Below, piece after piece: positions 1 through 9,713 of a DNA stretch of 54,371 bases. A program made the position numbers and the translations under genes. Below the pieces are notes generated by a model, which saw only the letters and a list, made by a program, of their open reading frames with translations, was not told the DNA's origin and ran no database searches. The DNA comes from Hyphomicrobiales bacterium. Lineage in GTDB: Bacteria; Pseudomonadota; Alphaproteobacteria; Rhizobiales; Beijerinckiaceae. The stretch covers positions 1 through 54,371 of the forward strand of contig JANXWK010000061.1 of assembly GCA_025351165.1 (NCBI GenBank), in the 5' to 3' direction. Position 1 is the stretch's first letter, and every line of letters begins with the position of its first letter.

Positions 1-569
1 TAACCTGTGTCACAACAGGCTTCCACTCCCTAGCGCGTTTTTGTATTTCTGCGATTTGGGTGGGAGTGAGTTTGGCTTCAGCTTCATCTCGAATTAAAAC
101 TATTTCTTTATCACCATTTATAGACGCCAAAACAAACCAAAAATAACCTTCAGCTTCGTCTTTGCTAACAGCTTGACCATAATAATACATCAATCCAACA
201 CAATATTGAGCATAAGAAAAGCCTTGATTTGCACTTTTAACAAACCATTTTCCAGACTCGACAACATCTTCTATAACACCTTGACCTTTAGCATACATCA
301 AACCTAAACTATATTGTGCTTTAGTATGATCTTGTTCTGCGGCTTTAAGATACCATTTTACAGCTTCAGTATAGTCTTGATTTATGTTGTGACCATTAAA
401 ATATATGTTACCAAGATTGTATTGTGAGCCTGAATCACCCTGCTCCGCTTTTATTCTTAAGTTTTCAATTTTGTCAGCAGATAAGACCTTCTCCTGCGTA
501 GTCATCTGCGCCCAAGCCTGCCCAGAGAAGCCGAACATAAAAAGCAAAACACACAATAATTGACGCATT
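1..569 (-). CDS. Sel1-repeat (TPR-like) secreted protein, C-terminus cut by window edge
   Basis: The frame is open from an ATG at 569 to the window edge, so the C-terminus is missing (at least 189 residues). It opens with a signal peptide: charged start, hydrophobic LLCVLLFMFGF and an AWAQ cleavage-like site around residue 21. Three Sel1 repeats follow at roughly residues 45-150, marked by the cores QYNLGNIYFNG, AQYSLGLMYAKG and AQYCVGLMYYYG and by the spaced pattern AVKWYLKAAEQ. Sel1 repeats form alpha-helical solenoids used for protein-protein contacts. The export signal suggests a periplasmic or envelope role, but no specific function can be assigned. The remaining visible tail is lysine- and glutamate-rich, as is common after the last repeat. 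Confidence 0.85.
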
Positions 570-617
570 AAAATAGCTTTCTCAAATTATAGTTTCTGTC
601 AAACAATTCATTTTTAT

Positions 618-700
618 CATCATTGCGAAGATTAAAATGGAAGTTCTTATCAAAAAAATTTAGGAACTGGACTGGATTGCTTCCTTCCTCGCAATGATGG
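618..700. repeat. Palindromic intergenic element, type A (CATTGCGAGG arms)
   Basis: Imperfect inverted repeat between the Sel1 gene and the EAL gene. The outer arms are CATCATTGCGAAG (618-630) and CCTCGCAATGATGG (687-700), with a weaker inner GAAGTTC/GGAACT pairing. A decayed relative with CGTTGCGAGG arms lies at 27471-27549. Such elements look like the small mobile palindromic repeats scattered in many alphaproteobacterial genomes. It could fold as a hairpin in RNA read from either strand. Confidence 0.6.
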
Positions 701-738
701 TGGGCTAACAGTATAACCTGTTTAGAAAACCATTCTGT

Positions 739-2553
739 TCAAGCCACCATTATTTTGTAATCCAGCGTATGTGGTATGGGTTTGGGGGCGGTAGATTTGG
801 ACGTGTCTTCAATCAACGCTTCTCCCACATAATCGCCCTGTAGGTAATCAATACCAATATCGGTCAAAATATCGGCTGTTTCGCTGTCTTGCACCCATTC
901 AGCTACAGTTTTCATGCCAAGATGGCGGGCAAGGTTTACAAGCGTGCTGACAAAAAAACGGTCATCACGAGACGCTTTGAGGTTTGTGATAAATACGCCA
1001 TCAATCTTCACAATGTTGATGGGCATGTTACGCAGGGTTTTGAACGATGTATGCCCTGCTCCAAAATCATCCAGCGCTACCTGAACGCCTATTTCGTGCA
1101 GTTGATGAATGGCATTTGTCGTCGTTGCCAAATCCTTGATCATTGCTGTTTCGGTTATTTCAACAATCAGACGATTTGATTCAACCCGTTTTGAAAACAA
1201 AGATGATGACAATGTCTCCATCCAGTCTGGGCTCATCAAGCTTGGTACATCAACATTAATTGACAGTCTTGATTTTGTATCCCGTGCCAAAGCATCAACC
1301 GCCAGTTCAATAACGCGCATGTCGATGTATTTTAAAAGACCAATGCGCTCAGCTGGTGGAATAATCTGCCCTGCCCCTGCAATACGACCATCGAGCTGCC
1401 GCATTCTTACCAAGCCTTCATATGATTTTATCTTACGGGTTCTGGCACACGCAATTGGCTGAAAAGCCAAGATGATGCGCCTGTCGTTGAGGCCCTGAAG
1501 AATTTCGTCTGAAGCTTTCTGATTTGCGTAGTGCTGCTCATTATCGTGTTGGTTCTGTGTAAGGCATATGTAATTAAGGTCATGACGCTTTTTGACTGAT
1601 GCCAAAGCCTGTTCTGCGCATTGCATAAGCTCACTGGCTGTCACAGCATCCCGGGGCGTCAGGGCCGCGCCAAGCTTTAAAGATACAGCTACTGCACCTT
1701 GACGTGTCTCCATTGCTCCGTTGCTTGCAATATCCAGCAGGCGGGGCACCATTAGGTTAAGTTCTGATTCTGAACAATTCTTGAGCAGAAGAGCAAATTT
1801 ATTGCCTGAGTAGCGCGCTATTTCATCGCCAGTCCTGAGCATATTTTTTAGCCTGATCGCCATAATGGCAACTGCTTCGTCTGCCAGTCCAAAACCATAT
1901 GTTCTGTTAATGTGGCCTAGATTGTTAATACCAACCATGACAAGGGCTGTCTGCTGATTGGATATTTTAGCCAGTGCAAGTTCTGCTTCAAGAACAGGTT
2001 TCATGCCTTCCCTGCTCAAAATACCAGGAATATCAGACAGGCTGTGGCTCACTGGTGCAGAAACTGGCCTTATGGAGCCGTGCACCAAATAGGGTGTGCC
2101 ATTTCTGTCTGCAAACCAGCGGCCGCGATCTTGTACCCATGTTGTGCGCGAGGGCGCAGTTTCAACGCTGTAGGACAAATTGAAACTTACCCCAGATCCT
2201 GTGTCAGTTTCCTTTGAATTAAAAATTGCATCATGTCGTAAAGTTGATGCCGCTTCGCTCATCAAACGCTGGAAAGCGGAGCCTGTCGAAATTTGATTAA
2301 GGGATGTGGCTTGCAGAACGCTCACTGCATCACCGCTCCATTGCAGGCGGTCATGGCGCAGTTCCCATGAGTAGACCAGCTCGCCTATCGAGCGTAGAAT
2401 AGAATCTGCGCTTATGGTGCTGGACGATAGCTGCAGAGCAGAGTTTTCAATCCCTTGCTGCACTATTGGTGTATCTGTACGTAAAATGCTTTTTTTTGAC
2501 ACAATGATTGCCTTATTTCCAACTTGATCAGCTTTTCCAGGTTGAACATCCAA
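739..2553 (-). CDS. PAS-like / degenerate GGDEF / EAL protein, probable c-di-GMP phosphodiesterase
   Basis: 604 residues, apparently soluble (no TM or signal peptide). A PAS-like segment covers about residues 52-165, a GGDEF domain about 175-325 and an EAL domain about 345-580. The GGDEF signature is replaced by YSGNKF (about 248-253), so cyclase activity is unlikely. The EAL domain keeps the ExLxR pattern as YEGLVR (about 378), the metal-site Asn in SINVDV, Glu in VEITET, the paired Asp in LDDFGAG (about 495) and Lys in IVKID, and may hydrolyse c-di-GMP. The ATG at 2553 has no strong Shine-Dalgarno. The gene stands alone, downstream of asd on the same strand with a gap of about 130 bp. The 996-residue protein at 38902-41892 has the same degenerate-GGDEF/EAL logic but a membrane input domain. 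Confidence 0.85.
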   Translation of the reverse strand: MDVQPGKADQVGNKAIIVSKKSILRTDTPIVQQGIENSALQLSSSTISADSILRSIGELVYSWELRHDRLQWSGDAVSVLQATSLNQISTGSAFQRLMSEAASTLRHDAIFNSKETDTGSGVSFNLSYSVETAPSRTTWVQDRGRWFADRNGTPYLVHGSIRPVSAPVSHSLSDIPGILSREGMKPVLEAELALAKISNQQTALVMVGINNLGHINRTYGFGLADEAVAIMAIRLKNMLRTGDEIARYSGNKFALLLKNCSESELNLMVPRLLDIASNGAMETRQGAVAVSLKLGAALTPRDAVTASELMQCAEQALASVKKRHDLNYICLTQNQHDNEQHYANQKASDEILQGLNDRRIILAFQPIACARTRKIKSYEGLVRMRQLDGRIAGAGQIIPPAERIGLLKYIDMRVIELAVDALARDTKSRLSINVDVPSLMSPDWMETLSSSLFSKRVESNRLIVEITETAMIKDLATTTNAIHQLHEIGVQVALDDFGAGHTSFKTLRNMPINIVKIDGVFITNLKASRDDRFFVSTLVNLARHLGMKTVAEWVQDSETADILTDIGIDYLQGDYVGEALIEDTSKSTAPKPIPHTLDYKIMVA

Positions 2554-2687
2554 ACCTAAGAAAAGATAAATGATTTTCTAAAACCCAAATTATTTGATGA
2601 TAATCAGGGGTTTAGGTAAACAAGTTGGTAAGACTTTGGTATTTAGATCAAATTAAGCTGGCTAAATAAGGTTTTTTTACGTTACTT

Positions 2688-3719
2688 TCAAGCCGCAATT
2701 TGTGATTTGAGAAGGCCGCGATTGATCAATACTTCTGCTATCTGAACAGCATTGAGTGCCGCGCCTTTACGCAGATTGTCTGACACACACCAGAAAGACA
2801 GGCCATTTTCAACGGTTGCATCTTCACGAATACGGCTGATGTAGGTTGCATCTTCGCCAGCTGCCTCATGCGGTGTAATGTAACCGCCAGGTTCATGTTT
2901 ATCGATAACCAGAATGCCTGGAGCCGAACGCAGTATTTTGCGGGCATCTTCGGCTGTTACAGGTTTTTCAAATTCTACATTGACTGATTCAGAATGACTG
3001 ATGAAAACAGGTACGCGTACACAGGTCGCAGTCAGCCTGATTTTTGGATCAAGTATTTTTTTAGTCTCAACCATCATTTTCCACTCTTCCTTGGTGTACC
3101 CATCTTCCATGAAGACATCTATCTGCGGGATGAGATTGAAAGCGATCCGCTTTGGAAATTTCTTGGTTTTAAGATCTGTTGCTGAGAAAATGGCACGGGT
3201 CTGATCAAAAAGTTCATCCATGCCTTCCTTGCCAGCGCCAGACACTGATTGATATGTGGAGACCACCACACGCTTGATGCCAAAATGATCATGCAGTGGT
3301 TTTAAAGCGACAACAAGCTGTGCAGTTGAACAGTTTGGATTGGCGATAATGTTCTTTTTTGTAAAGCCCTTAATGGCATCTGCATTTACCTCTGGTACAA
3401 TCAGAGGCACGTCCATATCATAGCGCCAGGCAGAGGAGTTATCGATGACAACGCACCCTGCCGCTGCAATTTTTGGTGCCCAGATCTTGGAATGATCACC
3501 ACCTGTTGACATGATGCAGATGTCTGTACCCTTGAAATCATAATGATCAAAAGCTTTGACCTTCAGTATTTTTTCACCAAATGAGACTTCCTGACCAAGA
3601 CTGCGCTGTGAGGCAAGGGCGATAACTTCACTGGCTGGAAATGCCCTTTCAGCCAGAATTGAGAGAACCTCGCGACCAACATTGCCTGTGGCGCCTGCAA
3701 CTGCAATCTTGAAACTCAT
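2688..3719 (-). CDS. asd: Aspartate-semialdehyde dehydrogenase
   Basis: 343 residues, normal length. It reduces aspartyl phosphate to aspartate semialdehyde with NADPH, the branch point to lysine/diaminopimelate, threonine and methionine. The N-terminus carries the nucleotide-binding GATGNVGREV. The active-site cysteine lies in NPNCSTAQLV, and SVSGAGKEGMDEL is a family signature. It stands alone, divergent from the unknown gene at 3967. It supplies the precursor for the DAP pathway whose later genes, dapD and dapE, lie at 33.5-35.6 kb. Confidence 0.97.
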   Translation of the reverse strand: MSFKIAVAGATGNVGREVLSILAERAFPASEVIALASQRSLGQEVSFGEKILKVKAFDHYDFKGTDICIMSTGGDHSKIWAPKIAAAGCVVIDNSSAWRYDMDVPLIVPEVNADAIKGFTKKNIIANPNCSTAQLVVALKPLHDHFGIKRVVVSTYQSVSGAGKEGMDELFDQTRAIFSATDLKTKKFPKRIAFNLIPQIDVFMEDGYTKEEWKMMVETKKILDPKIRLTATCVRVPVFISHSESVNVEFEKPVTAEDARKILRSAPGILVIDKHEPGGYITPHEAAGEDATYISRIREDATVENGLSFWCVSDNLRKGAALNAVQIAEVLINRGLLKSQIAA

Positions 3720-3966
3720 AATATGTGCTTTCTTTTGGTCTATTTTGTTAAGTACAGGGTTTGAAACACTAATTGCAGGCGTAAGTCAATGTCAGAGACG
3801 TTCCGTGAATACTCCAACGATAAATATTTTAAGATCTCATTAACTATTATTTCAAATGATTTATTATTGGTAACATCTTACTAGGATTTTAGATGCAATT
3901 GTAACTGTGTACCAGAAAGTAAATTTACCATGCTCCCCAACGGAGCTGCAAAAGCGTAGTTGAGCC

Positions 3967-5283
3967 ATGACAGACTCTTACATTACAAATTTTTCTCAGC
4001 CTGCGGATTTACAGTATCCAGCCAGGCCTCATCAAATGTTTATTTCTGAATTTGTGACATGTGAGCCAGTAACGGTTCTGAACAAAATCATGTTGAAGAT
4101 GGCCGCTGTAAAAAATTTTCTAAGCCGTATTTCAGTATATTTTTCCTATCTGACCATTATTTTAAAATATAAATTTTTATATGCTCATAAAATCCAAAGC
4201 AATTCAGATGAAAAACCGCCTGTTGTAGCCAACCTTCCTGGGCAGCAGGCCTGGTTTGATCAGCAGGATGAATACTACCAGAATAAAGACAGGCTTTGCC
4301 TAGATGAAACCACACTTTTTAAAGTCCAGCACACTGAAGTCTGGCCTCTTCAAGATACATTTGAACATGTGCGCCAAACAAAACTTAAATCATTTGCGAG
4401 CCATCCACTTCATAAATTAACAAAGCTGTTCAAGCGGGCAAATGAACATGGATATAGCCTACAATATGCAGGGCTTGCCATGTTGACTGTACCAGCACTT
4501 ATTCAGATTGCCCTGGGGCCAATTCTGTTGAGTGCTGATAAGCCAGGCGTCTTACAGGACCCTGTTTACACCAGCAGTATTGCACAAAAACCAGCTGAGC
4601 CATTACCAGTTAAAAATATATGGGCTACTGGCTGGAAAATAAAATCTGGCAAAGCCTTGCAAGTTTTCAGTTTGTCCTCACCTGAGACTTTTGAACTGGA
4701 TTTGTCTTACACATCAAAGATCCATGCATCCGGATTGCAGGAAGATGCCATGCACTGGGTGCCACCAGACAGCAGCAAGGCTTTCTTGCTTGCCGCCTCT
4801 GCCATGATTGTTCAGCGCAACAGGCCACCACAGGGTTATGATAGCCAGGGCATTTTTGATGAAATGACGATGCGGGTCAAAGCGCAGGGACTTTCTGTCG
4901 AAAAATTTTCATTCCTTTCCACAATACCAAGCAAGTTTGGGCCAGTTGAGGTCGTTGACATGACAGTTCTGGACGGAACCCAGTCTGAACGCTCGTGCTC
5001 AGCCTTTCGTACACAATCACATCAGCCAAATCTTAAACTCAGCGGATGGCTGTGCTCTGATAAAAATGATCTTGTGGAGCGCCCGCAACTTACCTGCTTT
5101 ATCAACAGGCTGGATCTGGTTGGAGGGCATGATAGCGCGACACTTCAGACAATTTTTCAAAGTGCAGAATCAAGACGTGGGGACTGCCCATTGAAAAGCT
5201 CCTACACGCAGGATGCATCCAGAAAAGCTGCAAACTGGCTGGAAATCAAAGGCCCATTGCCAACATTAAAAGGGGCACTTTAA
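3967..5283 (+). CDS. Unrecognised protein with one predicted membrane segment
   Basis: 438 residues; I do not recognise a family. Residues 1-165 are polar with aromatic patches and no signal peptide. A single hydrophobic segment at about 166-189 (AMLTVPALIQIALGPILLSA) is the only clear membrane span, so a bitopic inner-membrane protein with a C-terminal domain of about 250 residues is likely. That domain has four cysteines (about 343, 363, 377 and 407), compatible with periplasmic disulphides if it is exported. The reading frame has ordinary codon use. No good Shine-Dalgarno precedes the ATG; a GGAG lies too far upstream. It is followed by the LemA-like gene on the same strand after about 130 bp, so the two could be co-transcribed, but this is inference. 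Confidence 0.7.
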   Translation: MTDSYITNFSQPADLQYPARPHQMFISEFVTCEPVTVLNKIMLKMAAVKNFLSRISVYFSYLTIILKYKFLYAHKIQSNSDEKPPVVANLPGQQAWFDQQDEYYQNKDRLCLDETTLFKVQHTEVWPLQDTFEHVRQTKLKSFASHPLHKLTKLFKRANEHGYSLQYAGLAMLTVPALIQIALGPILLSADKPGVLQDPVYTSSIAQKPAEPLPVKNIWATGWKIKSGKALQVFSLSSPETFELDLSYTSKIHASGLQEDAMHWVPPDSSKAFLLAASAMIVQRNRPPQGYDSQGIFDEMTMRVKAQGLSVEKFSFLSTIPSKFGPVEVVDMTVLDGTQSERSCSAFRTQSHQPNLKLSGWLCSDKNDLVERPQLTCFINRLDLVGGHDSATLQTIFQSAESRRGDCPLKSSYTQDASRKAANWLEIKGPLPTLKGAL

Positions 5284-5415
5284 TACTTTACTTGCCATAG
5301 ATTCCAAATTTTAAAATCAAACCTCACTTATTCTGTTATTTGACAGTCTATTTTAAGGTGTTGCGCACATTGTCGCAAGAAATCTGCACCATACAAGCAC
5401 GATTAAGAAAGTATT

Positions 5416-6081
5416 ATGGAAAACTGGGTCATTCTAGGTTCTGGAGTTATATTACTGCTTGGTTTTATTATTCTTTATAATCGCTTGATTGCGCTCATCC
5501 AGACACGTAAAAATGCTTTTGCCGACATAGATGTGCAGCTGAAAATGCGTCATGACCTTTTACCCAACTTAGCAGAAGTTGTAAAAAAATATGCTGTGCA
5601 TGAAAAAACTGTATTCGAGAATGTGGCACAAGCACGTTCTCAAGCCATGCATGCGCAAACTATTGGAGAAAAAATTAAAGCTGAGGGAGTTATAGAAAAC
5701 AGCCTTGTAAAACTTCTTTCTGTTGCTGAAAATTATCCTGCGCTCAAGGCCGATACTTTATTTACCAATCTTCAAACGGATCTCTCCAACATTGAAGAAA
5801 GTGTTACCGCTTCAAGGCGCTTTTTCAACAATGCAACCTCTGAACTCAATACGGCCCTGCAACAGTTTCCAGCGATTATGATTGCCAGGTTTTTCCAGTT
5901 TAAAGAGGAGACATTTTTTGACGTTGGCACCGACCAACGCCTTGCACTTGATACACCACCAGCCTTATCCTCACTCAAAAGACTTCAGATAATAGCCAGT
6001 AAAAATGGTTGGATTCTTATTATAATCTGCACGTTAAGTGCAAATATATGTTCAGGTTCCTTGAATAAAGTTTATATATGA
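5416..6081 (+). CDS. LemA family membrane-anchored coiled-coil protein with atypical C-terminal extension
   Basis: 221 residues. The N-terminal segment VILGSGVILLLGFIILYN is a TM anchor, followed by the LemA signature ADIDVQLKMRHDLLPNLAE (about residues 35-55) and a helical domain with LLSVAENYPALKAD. The family fold normally ends near the PAIMIARFFQFKEETFF motif (about 155-170). Here about 35 further residues follow, including a second hydrophobic stretch (WILIIICTLSANI), which is unusual. LemA proteins are envelope proteins of unsettled biochemical role, often beside a protease or a TPM-domain gene, neither of which is present here. The start ATG is clear. The next genes (etfBA) are functionally unrelated. 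Confidence 0.8.
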   Translation: MENWVILGSGVILLLGFIILYNRLIALIQTRKNAFADIDVQLKMRHDLLPNLAEVVKKYAVHEKTVFENVAQARSQAMHAQTIGEKIKAEGVIENSLVKLLSVAENYPALKADTLFTNLQTDLSNIEESVTASRRFFNNATSELNTALQQFPAIMIARFFQFKEETFFDVGTDQRLALDTPPALSSLKRLQIIASKNGWILIIICTLSANICSGSLNKVYI

Positions 6082-6204
6082 ACTATATTTCCAAAAGGCA
6101 ATTTCTATATGATACTCCAAAATCAATATTCGTTGACGTAGATATGCCACACGCCTAATCTGCTCCTGGCTGAATGGTGCTGATAAAAATTGCGGAGACA
6201 ATAC

Positions 6205-6954
6205 ATGAAGATTCTGGTTCCGGTCAAACGGGTGGTTGATTACAATGTCAAGATCCGCGTTCGTCCAGATGGGTCAGGCGTTGAACTTGCCAATGTTAAA
6301 ATGTCCATGAACCCTTTTGATGAAATTGCAGTGGAAGAGGCGCTACGTCTCAAGGAGGCAGGTCATGCAAGCGAGATTGTACTTGTGTCTATTGGGCCAG
6401 CTGGTGCCTCTGACACCATACGCACTGGCCTTGCCATGGGGGCAGATCGTGGCATTTTAGTAAAACACGAGGATCAGGTAGAGCCGCTCGGCGTTGCCAA
6501 GATCCTTAAGAAAATTGTCGAAATCGAAATGCCAGGCTTAATAATTATGGGCAAACAGGCGATTGATGATGACATGAATGCAACTGGACAAATGCTGGCA
6601 GCCCTGCTTGACTGGCCCCAGGGTACATTTGCCTCAAAAATTTCCATCGGCTCTGGCACTGTAGACGTTACGCGTGAAGTTGATGGCGGGCACCAGACTG
6701 TGACACTAGATATGCCCGCAATCATTACCACAGATTTACGCCTGAATGAGCCTCGCTATGCCTCTTTGCCAAATATCATGAAAGCAAAGAAAAAAATCAT
6801 TGAAGAAAAAACAGTTGATGAGCTTGGGATTAACGTAAATGCACGGCTTAATATTCTCAAGACTGTTGAGCCTGGCACGCGTAAAGCCGGTGTCAGAATT
6901 AGCTCTGTTGCTGAGCTTGTCACAAAATTAAAGCATGAAGCAGGGGTAATCTGA
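6205..6954 (+). CDS. etfB: Electron transfer flavoprotein beta subunit
   Basis: 249 residues from the ATG at 6205, chosen because GGAGA lies about seven bases upstream and the family begins [12 protein letters not shown]; a TTG 15 bases earlier is less likely. The protein forms a heterodimer with EtfA, binds AMP, and carries electrons from acyl-CoA dehydrogenases to ETF-ubiquinone oxidoreductase. Visible signatures are [16 protein letters not shown], the nucleotide-binding [10 protein letters not shown] and [17 protein letters not shown]. etfA follows after two bases, a typical translationally coupled pair. A 3-hydroxyacyl-CoA dehydrogenase gene lies 150 bp further on, which points to fatty-acid or hydroxybutyrate catabolism. 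Confidence 0.97.
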   Translation: MKILVPVKRVVDYNVKIRVRPDGSGVELANVKMSMNPFDEIAVEEALRLKEAGHASEIVLVSIGPAGASDTIRTGLAMGADRGILVKHEDQVEPLGVAKILKKIVEIEMPGLIIMGKQAIDDDMNATGQMLAALLDWPQGTFASKISIGSGTVDVTREVDGGHQTVTLDMPAIITTDLRLNEPRYASLPNIMKAKKKIIEEKTVDELGINVNARLNILKTVEPGTRKAGVRISSVAELVTKLKHEAGVI

Positions 6955-6956
6955 TT

Positions 6957-7907
6957 ATGACAATTTTGTTGATTGCGGACCATGATGGAACGCATGTGAA
7001 CGATGCAACACTCAGGGCGTTGAGTGCTGCCTCACAGTTGGGTACAGATGTAACCATACTTGTTGCAGGCTTTGAATGCTCTAAAGCTGCTGAAGAAGCC
7101 GCCTTGTTCCAGGGTGTCAGAAAAGTTCTATTGGCTGATGACGCAAGCCTTGCCCATATGCTGGCGGAACCCGTGGCAAGGCTGGTGTTGTCCCTGGCAG
7201 ATACATTTACGCATATTATTGCTGCTTCAACTGCCAATGGCAAAAATGTTATGCCAAGGGTTGCTGCTCTGCTTGATGTTATGCAGGTGTCTGATGTTAC
7301 AAAGATTATATCTTCAGATACATTTGAGCGCCCTATTTACGCTGGTAATGCCATTCAGACTGTACAATCCACTGATGTAAAAAAAATCATGACGATCCGT
7401 ACATCTGGATTCCAGGCCGCAGGCAGAGTTACGAAAGATCTGGGTGCAAATGCTGTAATTGAACATATTGCAGTTAATGCGGGTAAAGCTGTTTCGACTT
7501 TTAAAAGTGAGGAACTGTCTAAATCTGAACGACCAGAACTCAGCTCTGCTAAAGTTATTGTTTCTGGCGGGCGGGCATTGGCTTCACCTGAAAATTTTAA
7601 AGCCATCATAGAACCTTTGGCTGACAAACTGGGCGCCGCGCTTGGCGCAAGCCGTGCAGCCGTAGATGCAGGATATGCTCCCAATGACTGGCAGGTTGGA
7701 CAGACAGGAAAAATAGTTGCACCAGACCTTTACATTGCCTGCGGAATTTCGGGTGCAATCCAGCATCTTGCAGGAATGAAAGATTCAAAAATCATTGTTG
7801 CCATTAACAAGGATGAGGATGCGCCCATTTTCCAGATTGCAGATTATGGTCTGGTTGGAGATTTGTTTACGCTTGTGCCTGCGCTTACCCTTGAGCTGTC
7901 TAAATAA
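6957..7907 (+). CDS. etfA: Electron transfer flavoprotein alpha subunit
   Basis: 316 residues. The C-terminal FAD-binding domain is unmistakable: [47 protein letters not shown] and [21 protein letters not shown]. With EtfB it forms the soluble FAD-containing electron carrier that feeds the quinone pool. Its presumed acceptor, ETF-QO, is encoded at 43928-45592 rather than beside it. The gene begins two bases after the etfB stop. No obvious terminator follows. Confidence 0.97.
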   Translation: MTILLIADHDGTHVNDATLRALSAASQLGTDVTILVAGFECSKAAEEAALFQGVRKVLLADDASLAHMLAEPVARLVLSLADTFTHIIAASTANGKNVMPRVAALLDVMQVSDVTKIISSDTFERPIYAGNAIQTVQSTDVKKIMTIRTSGFQAAGRVTKDLGANAVIEHIAVNAGKAVSTFKSEELSKSERPELSSAKVIVSGGRALASPENFKAIIEPLADKLGAALGASRAAVDAGYAPNDWQVGQTGKIVAPDLYIACGISGAIQHLAGMKDSKIIVAINKDEDAPIFQIADYGLVGDLFTLVPALTLELSK

Positions 7908-8057
7908 TCTACGATAAGATCGGCAAGCTGGAATAAATTTATGTGTGTCTGTAAAAATTTAACTTGTTTATGGTTGATTGCTCTAGATTTTTGCATGATT
8001 ACGTTCAAATATGACTTACCTTTATAAAACCGCTAAACATGGATTTAAAGATATCAG

Positions 8058-8939
8058 ATGAGTATAGAAATTCGCAAGATTGGCATAATTGGTGCAGGTC
8101 AAATGGGGTGCGGGATTGCGCATGTTGCGGCTTTACATGGTTTTGATGTCCGTATCAAAGATATATCCCATGAAAAAGTGGAATCTGGACTTGCAACCAT
8201 TAATGGTAATTTTCTGCGTCAGGTTCAAAAGGGAAGTTTAAGCGAAGATGAGCGTAAAAACGCACTTAAGCTTATTGAGGGTGCTGTTCATTACGAGGAT
8301 TTATCTGAGTGTGACCTTGTTATTGAAGCTGCCACTGAAAATGAAACCACTAAAAAACGTATTTACGAGGAACTCTGCCGGGTGTTGCAGCCCCATGCCA
8401 TGCTCGCCAGCAATACATCTTCCATCTCCATTACAAGATTAGCGGCCGCAACTGACCGACCTGAGCGGTTTATGGGCATTCATTTCATGAATCCTGTACC
8501 GTTGATGCAGTTGGTTGAAGTCATTCGTGGTATTGCGACAGATGACGCAACGTTCAGCTCTGCAAAGCAGTTTGTATCTGCTTTGGGCAAAACCATTACT
8601 GTTTCAGAAGATTTTCCAGCCTTCATTGTTAACCGTATTCTCATGCCCATGATCAATGAGGCAATCTACACCCTGTATGAAGGGGTAGGCTCGGTTGAAG
8701 CTATTGATGCTGGTATGCGGCTTGGGGCTAACCATCCTATGGGGCCATTACAGCTTGCCGATTTTATTGGCCTTGATACATGCCTTGCAGTGATGCAGAT
8801 GCTACATGATGGTTTGGCTGATTCAAAATATCGCCCCTGCCCTCTTTTGGTTAAATATGTTGAAGCTGGCTGGCTGGGCCGAAAAACTAAACGGGGTTTT
8901 TACGACTACAGAGGCGAAAAACCTGTTCCAACACGCTAA
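8058..8939 (+). CDS. hbd: 3-hydroxybutyryl-CoA dehydrogenase (3-hydroxyacyl-CoA dehydrogenase family)
   Basis: 293 residues, the length of the short stand-alone enzymes. It oxidises (S)-3-hydroxyacyl-CoA with NAD(P). The Rossmann motif GAGQMGCGIAHVAALHG is at the N-terminus. SNTSSISIT and the catalytic-histidine segment IHFMNPVPLMQ follow, and the C-terminal dimerisation domain has FIVNRILMPMINEAI and HPMGPLQLADFIGLD. It ends with the family's GRKTKRGFYDY. Its place after etfBA fits acyl-CoA or hydroxybutyrate metabolism, a linkage common in alphaproteobacteria. It may have its own promoter in the 150-bp gap, but none is obvious. The exact substrate chain length cannot be read from sequence. 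Confidence 0.94.
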   Translation: MSIEIRKIGIIGAGQMGCGIAHVAALHGFDVRIKDISHEKVESGLATINGNFLRQVQKGSLSEDERKNALKLIEGAVHYEDLSECDLVIEAATENETTKKRIYEELCRVLQPHAMLASNTSSISITRLAAATDRPERFMGIHFMNPVPLMQLVEVIRGIATDDATFSSAKQFVSALGKTITVSEDFPAFIVNRILMPMINEAIYTLYEGVGSVEAIDAGMRLGANHPMGPLQLADFIGLDTCLAVMQMLHDGLADSKYRPCPLLVKYVEAGWLGRKTKRGFYDYRGEKPVPTR

Positions 8940-9119
8940 ATTCTGGTTTATTTTTATCATTTAAACAGAAATCTCTTTGTTTTTAGTCTTATCCTCTTAT
9001 AAAATCATTTTGCCGCATGGAAATTTATCTTTAATGGTTGACGACCGCTTCATAAGCGCGTCACAATCTTAGCCGAAAGTAGTTCAAGTCTTAACGATTT
9101 CAACATACGGGAGTAAAGG

Positions 9120-9713
9120 GTGACGATACACGTCAATCCAAATCCGCTTGCTACACTGGATGGATGTTCCAAACTAGATTCCTGTCCAACGCTTGTTCTT
9201 AACGCAGATTTTCGCCCGTTAAGCTATTATCCGCTGTCTTTATGGGGCTGGCAGGATGCCATTAAAGCTGTGTTTCTTGACCGTGTGAATATTGTTTCTG
9301 AATATGAGCAGGTTGTGCATAGTCCAGGCTTTCAGATGAAGCTCCCATCGGTTGTTTCTCTTAAAACATATATCCAGCCCTCCCGGCACCCAGCTTTTAC
9401 ACGTTTCAACGTTTTTTTACGTGATAAATTTAGCTGTCAATATTGCGGATCGCCCAGTGACCTTACCTTTGACCATGTAATACCGCGCTCTAAAGGGGGC
9501 AGGACTGAATGGGAAAACGTGGTTACAGCTTGTTCGCCCTGCAATCTGCGTAAAGCTGATAAATTACCAAAGCAAGCTGATATGCATCCATATCATAATC
9601 CTTTTTCACCTACGGTGCAGGATTTACACAGGAATGGCCGGTCTTTTCCGCCAAACTACCTGCATGAAAGCTGGATGGATTATTTATACTGGGATACTGA
9701 ACTGGATCCATAG
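9120..9713 (+). CDS. HNH endonuclease family protein
   Basis: 197 residues from a GTG start, supported by GGAG seven bases upstream. The C-terminal half carries a complete HNH nuclease fold: CQYCG zinc knuckle (about residues 107-111), DHVIPRSKGGRTEWENVV with the catalytic His-Asn set, and a second knuckle CSPCN. The N-terminal half (VLNADFRPLSYYPLSLWGW) is the conserved extension of a widespread, chromosomally encoded subfamily whose role is not established. It stands alone with no restriction or phage genes nearby, so a housekeeping DNA-processing role is more likely than defence. Its last 34 bases overlap the convergent dsbB gene. Confidence 0.9.
   Translation: MTIHVNPNPLATLDGCSKLDSCPTLVLNADFRPLSYYPLSLWGWQDAIKAVFLDRVNIVSEYEQVVHSPGFQMKLPSVVSLKTYIQPSRHPAFTRFNVFLRDKFSCQYCGSPSDLTFDHVIPRSKGGRTEWENVVTACSPCNLRKADKLPKQADMHPYHNPFSPTVQDLHRNGRSFPPNYLHESWMDYLYWDTELDP

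Noticed and set aside
9120-9713. HNH nuclease as part of a defence system
   Set aside because: Its neighbours are housekeeping genes (hbd, dsbB), and it belongs to a widespread solitary chromosomal subfamily.
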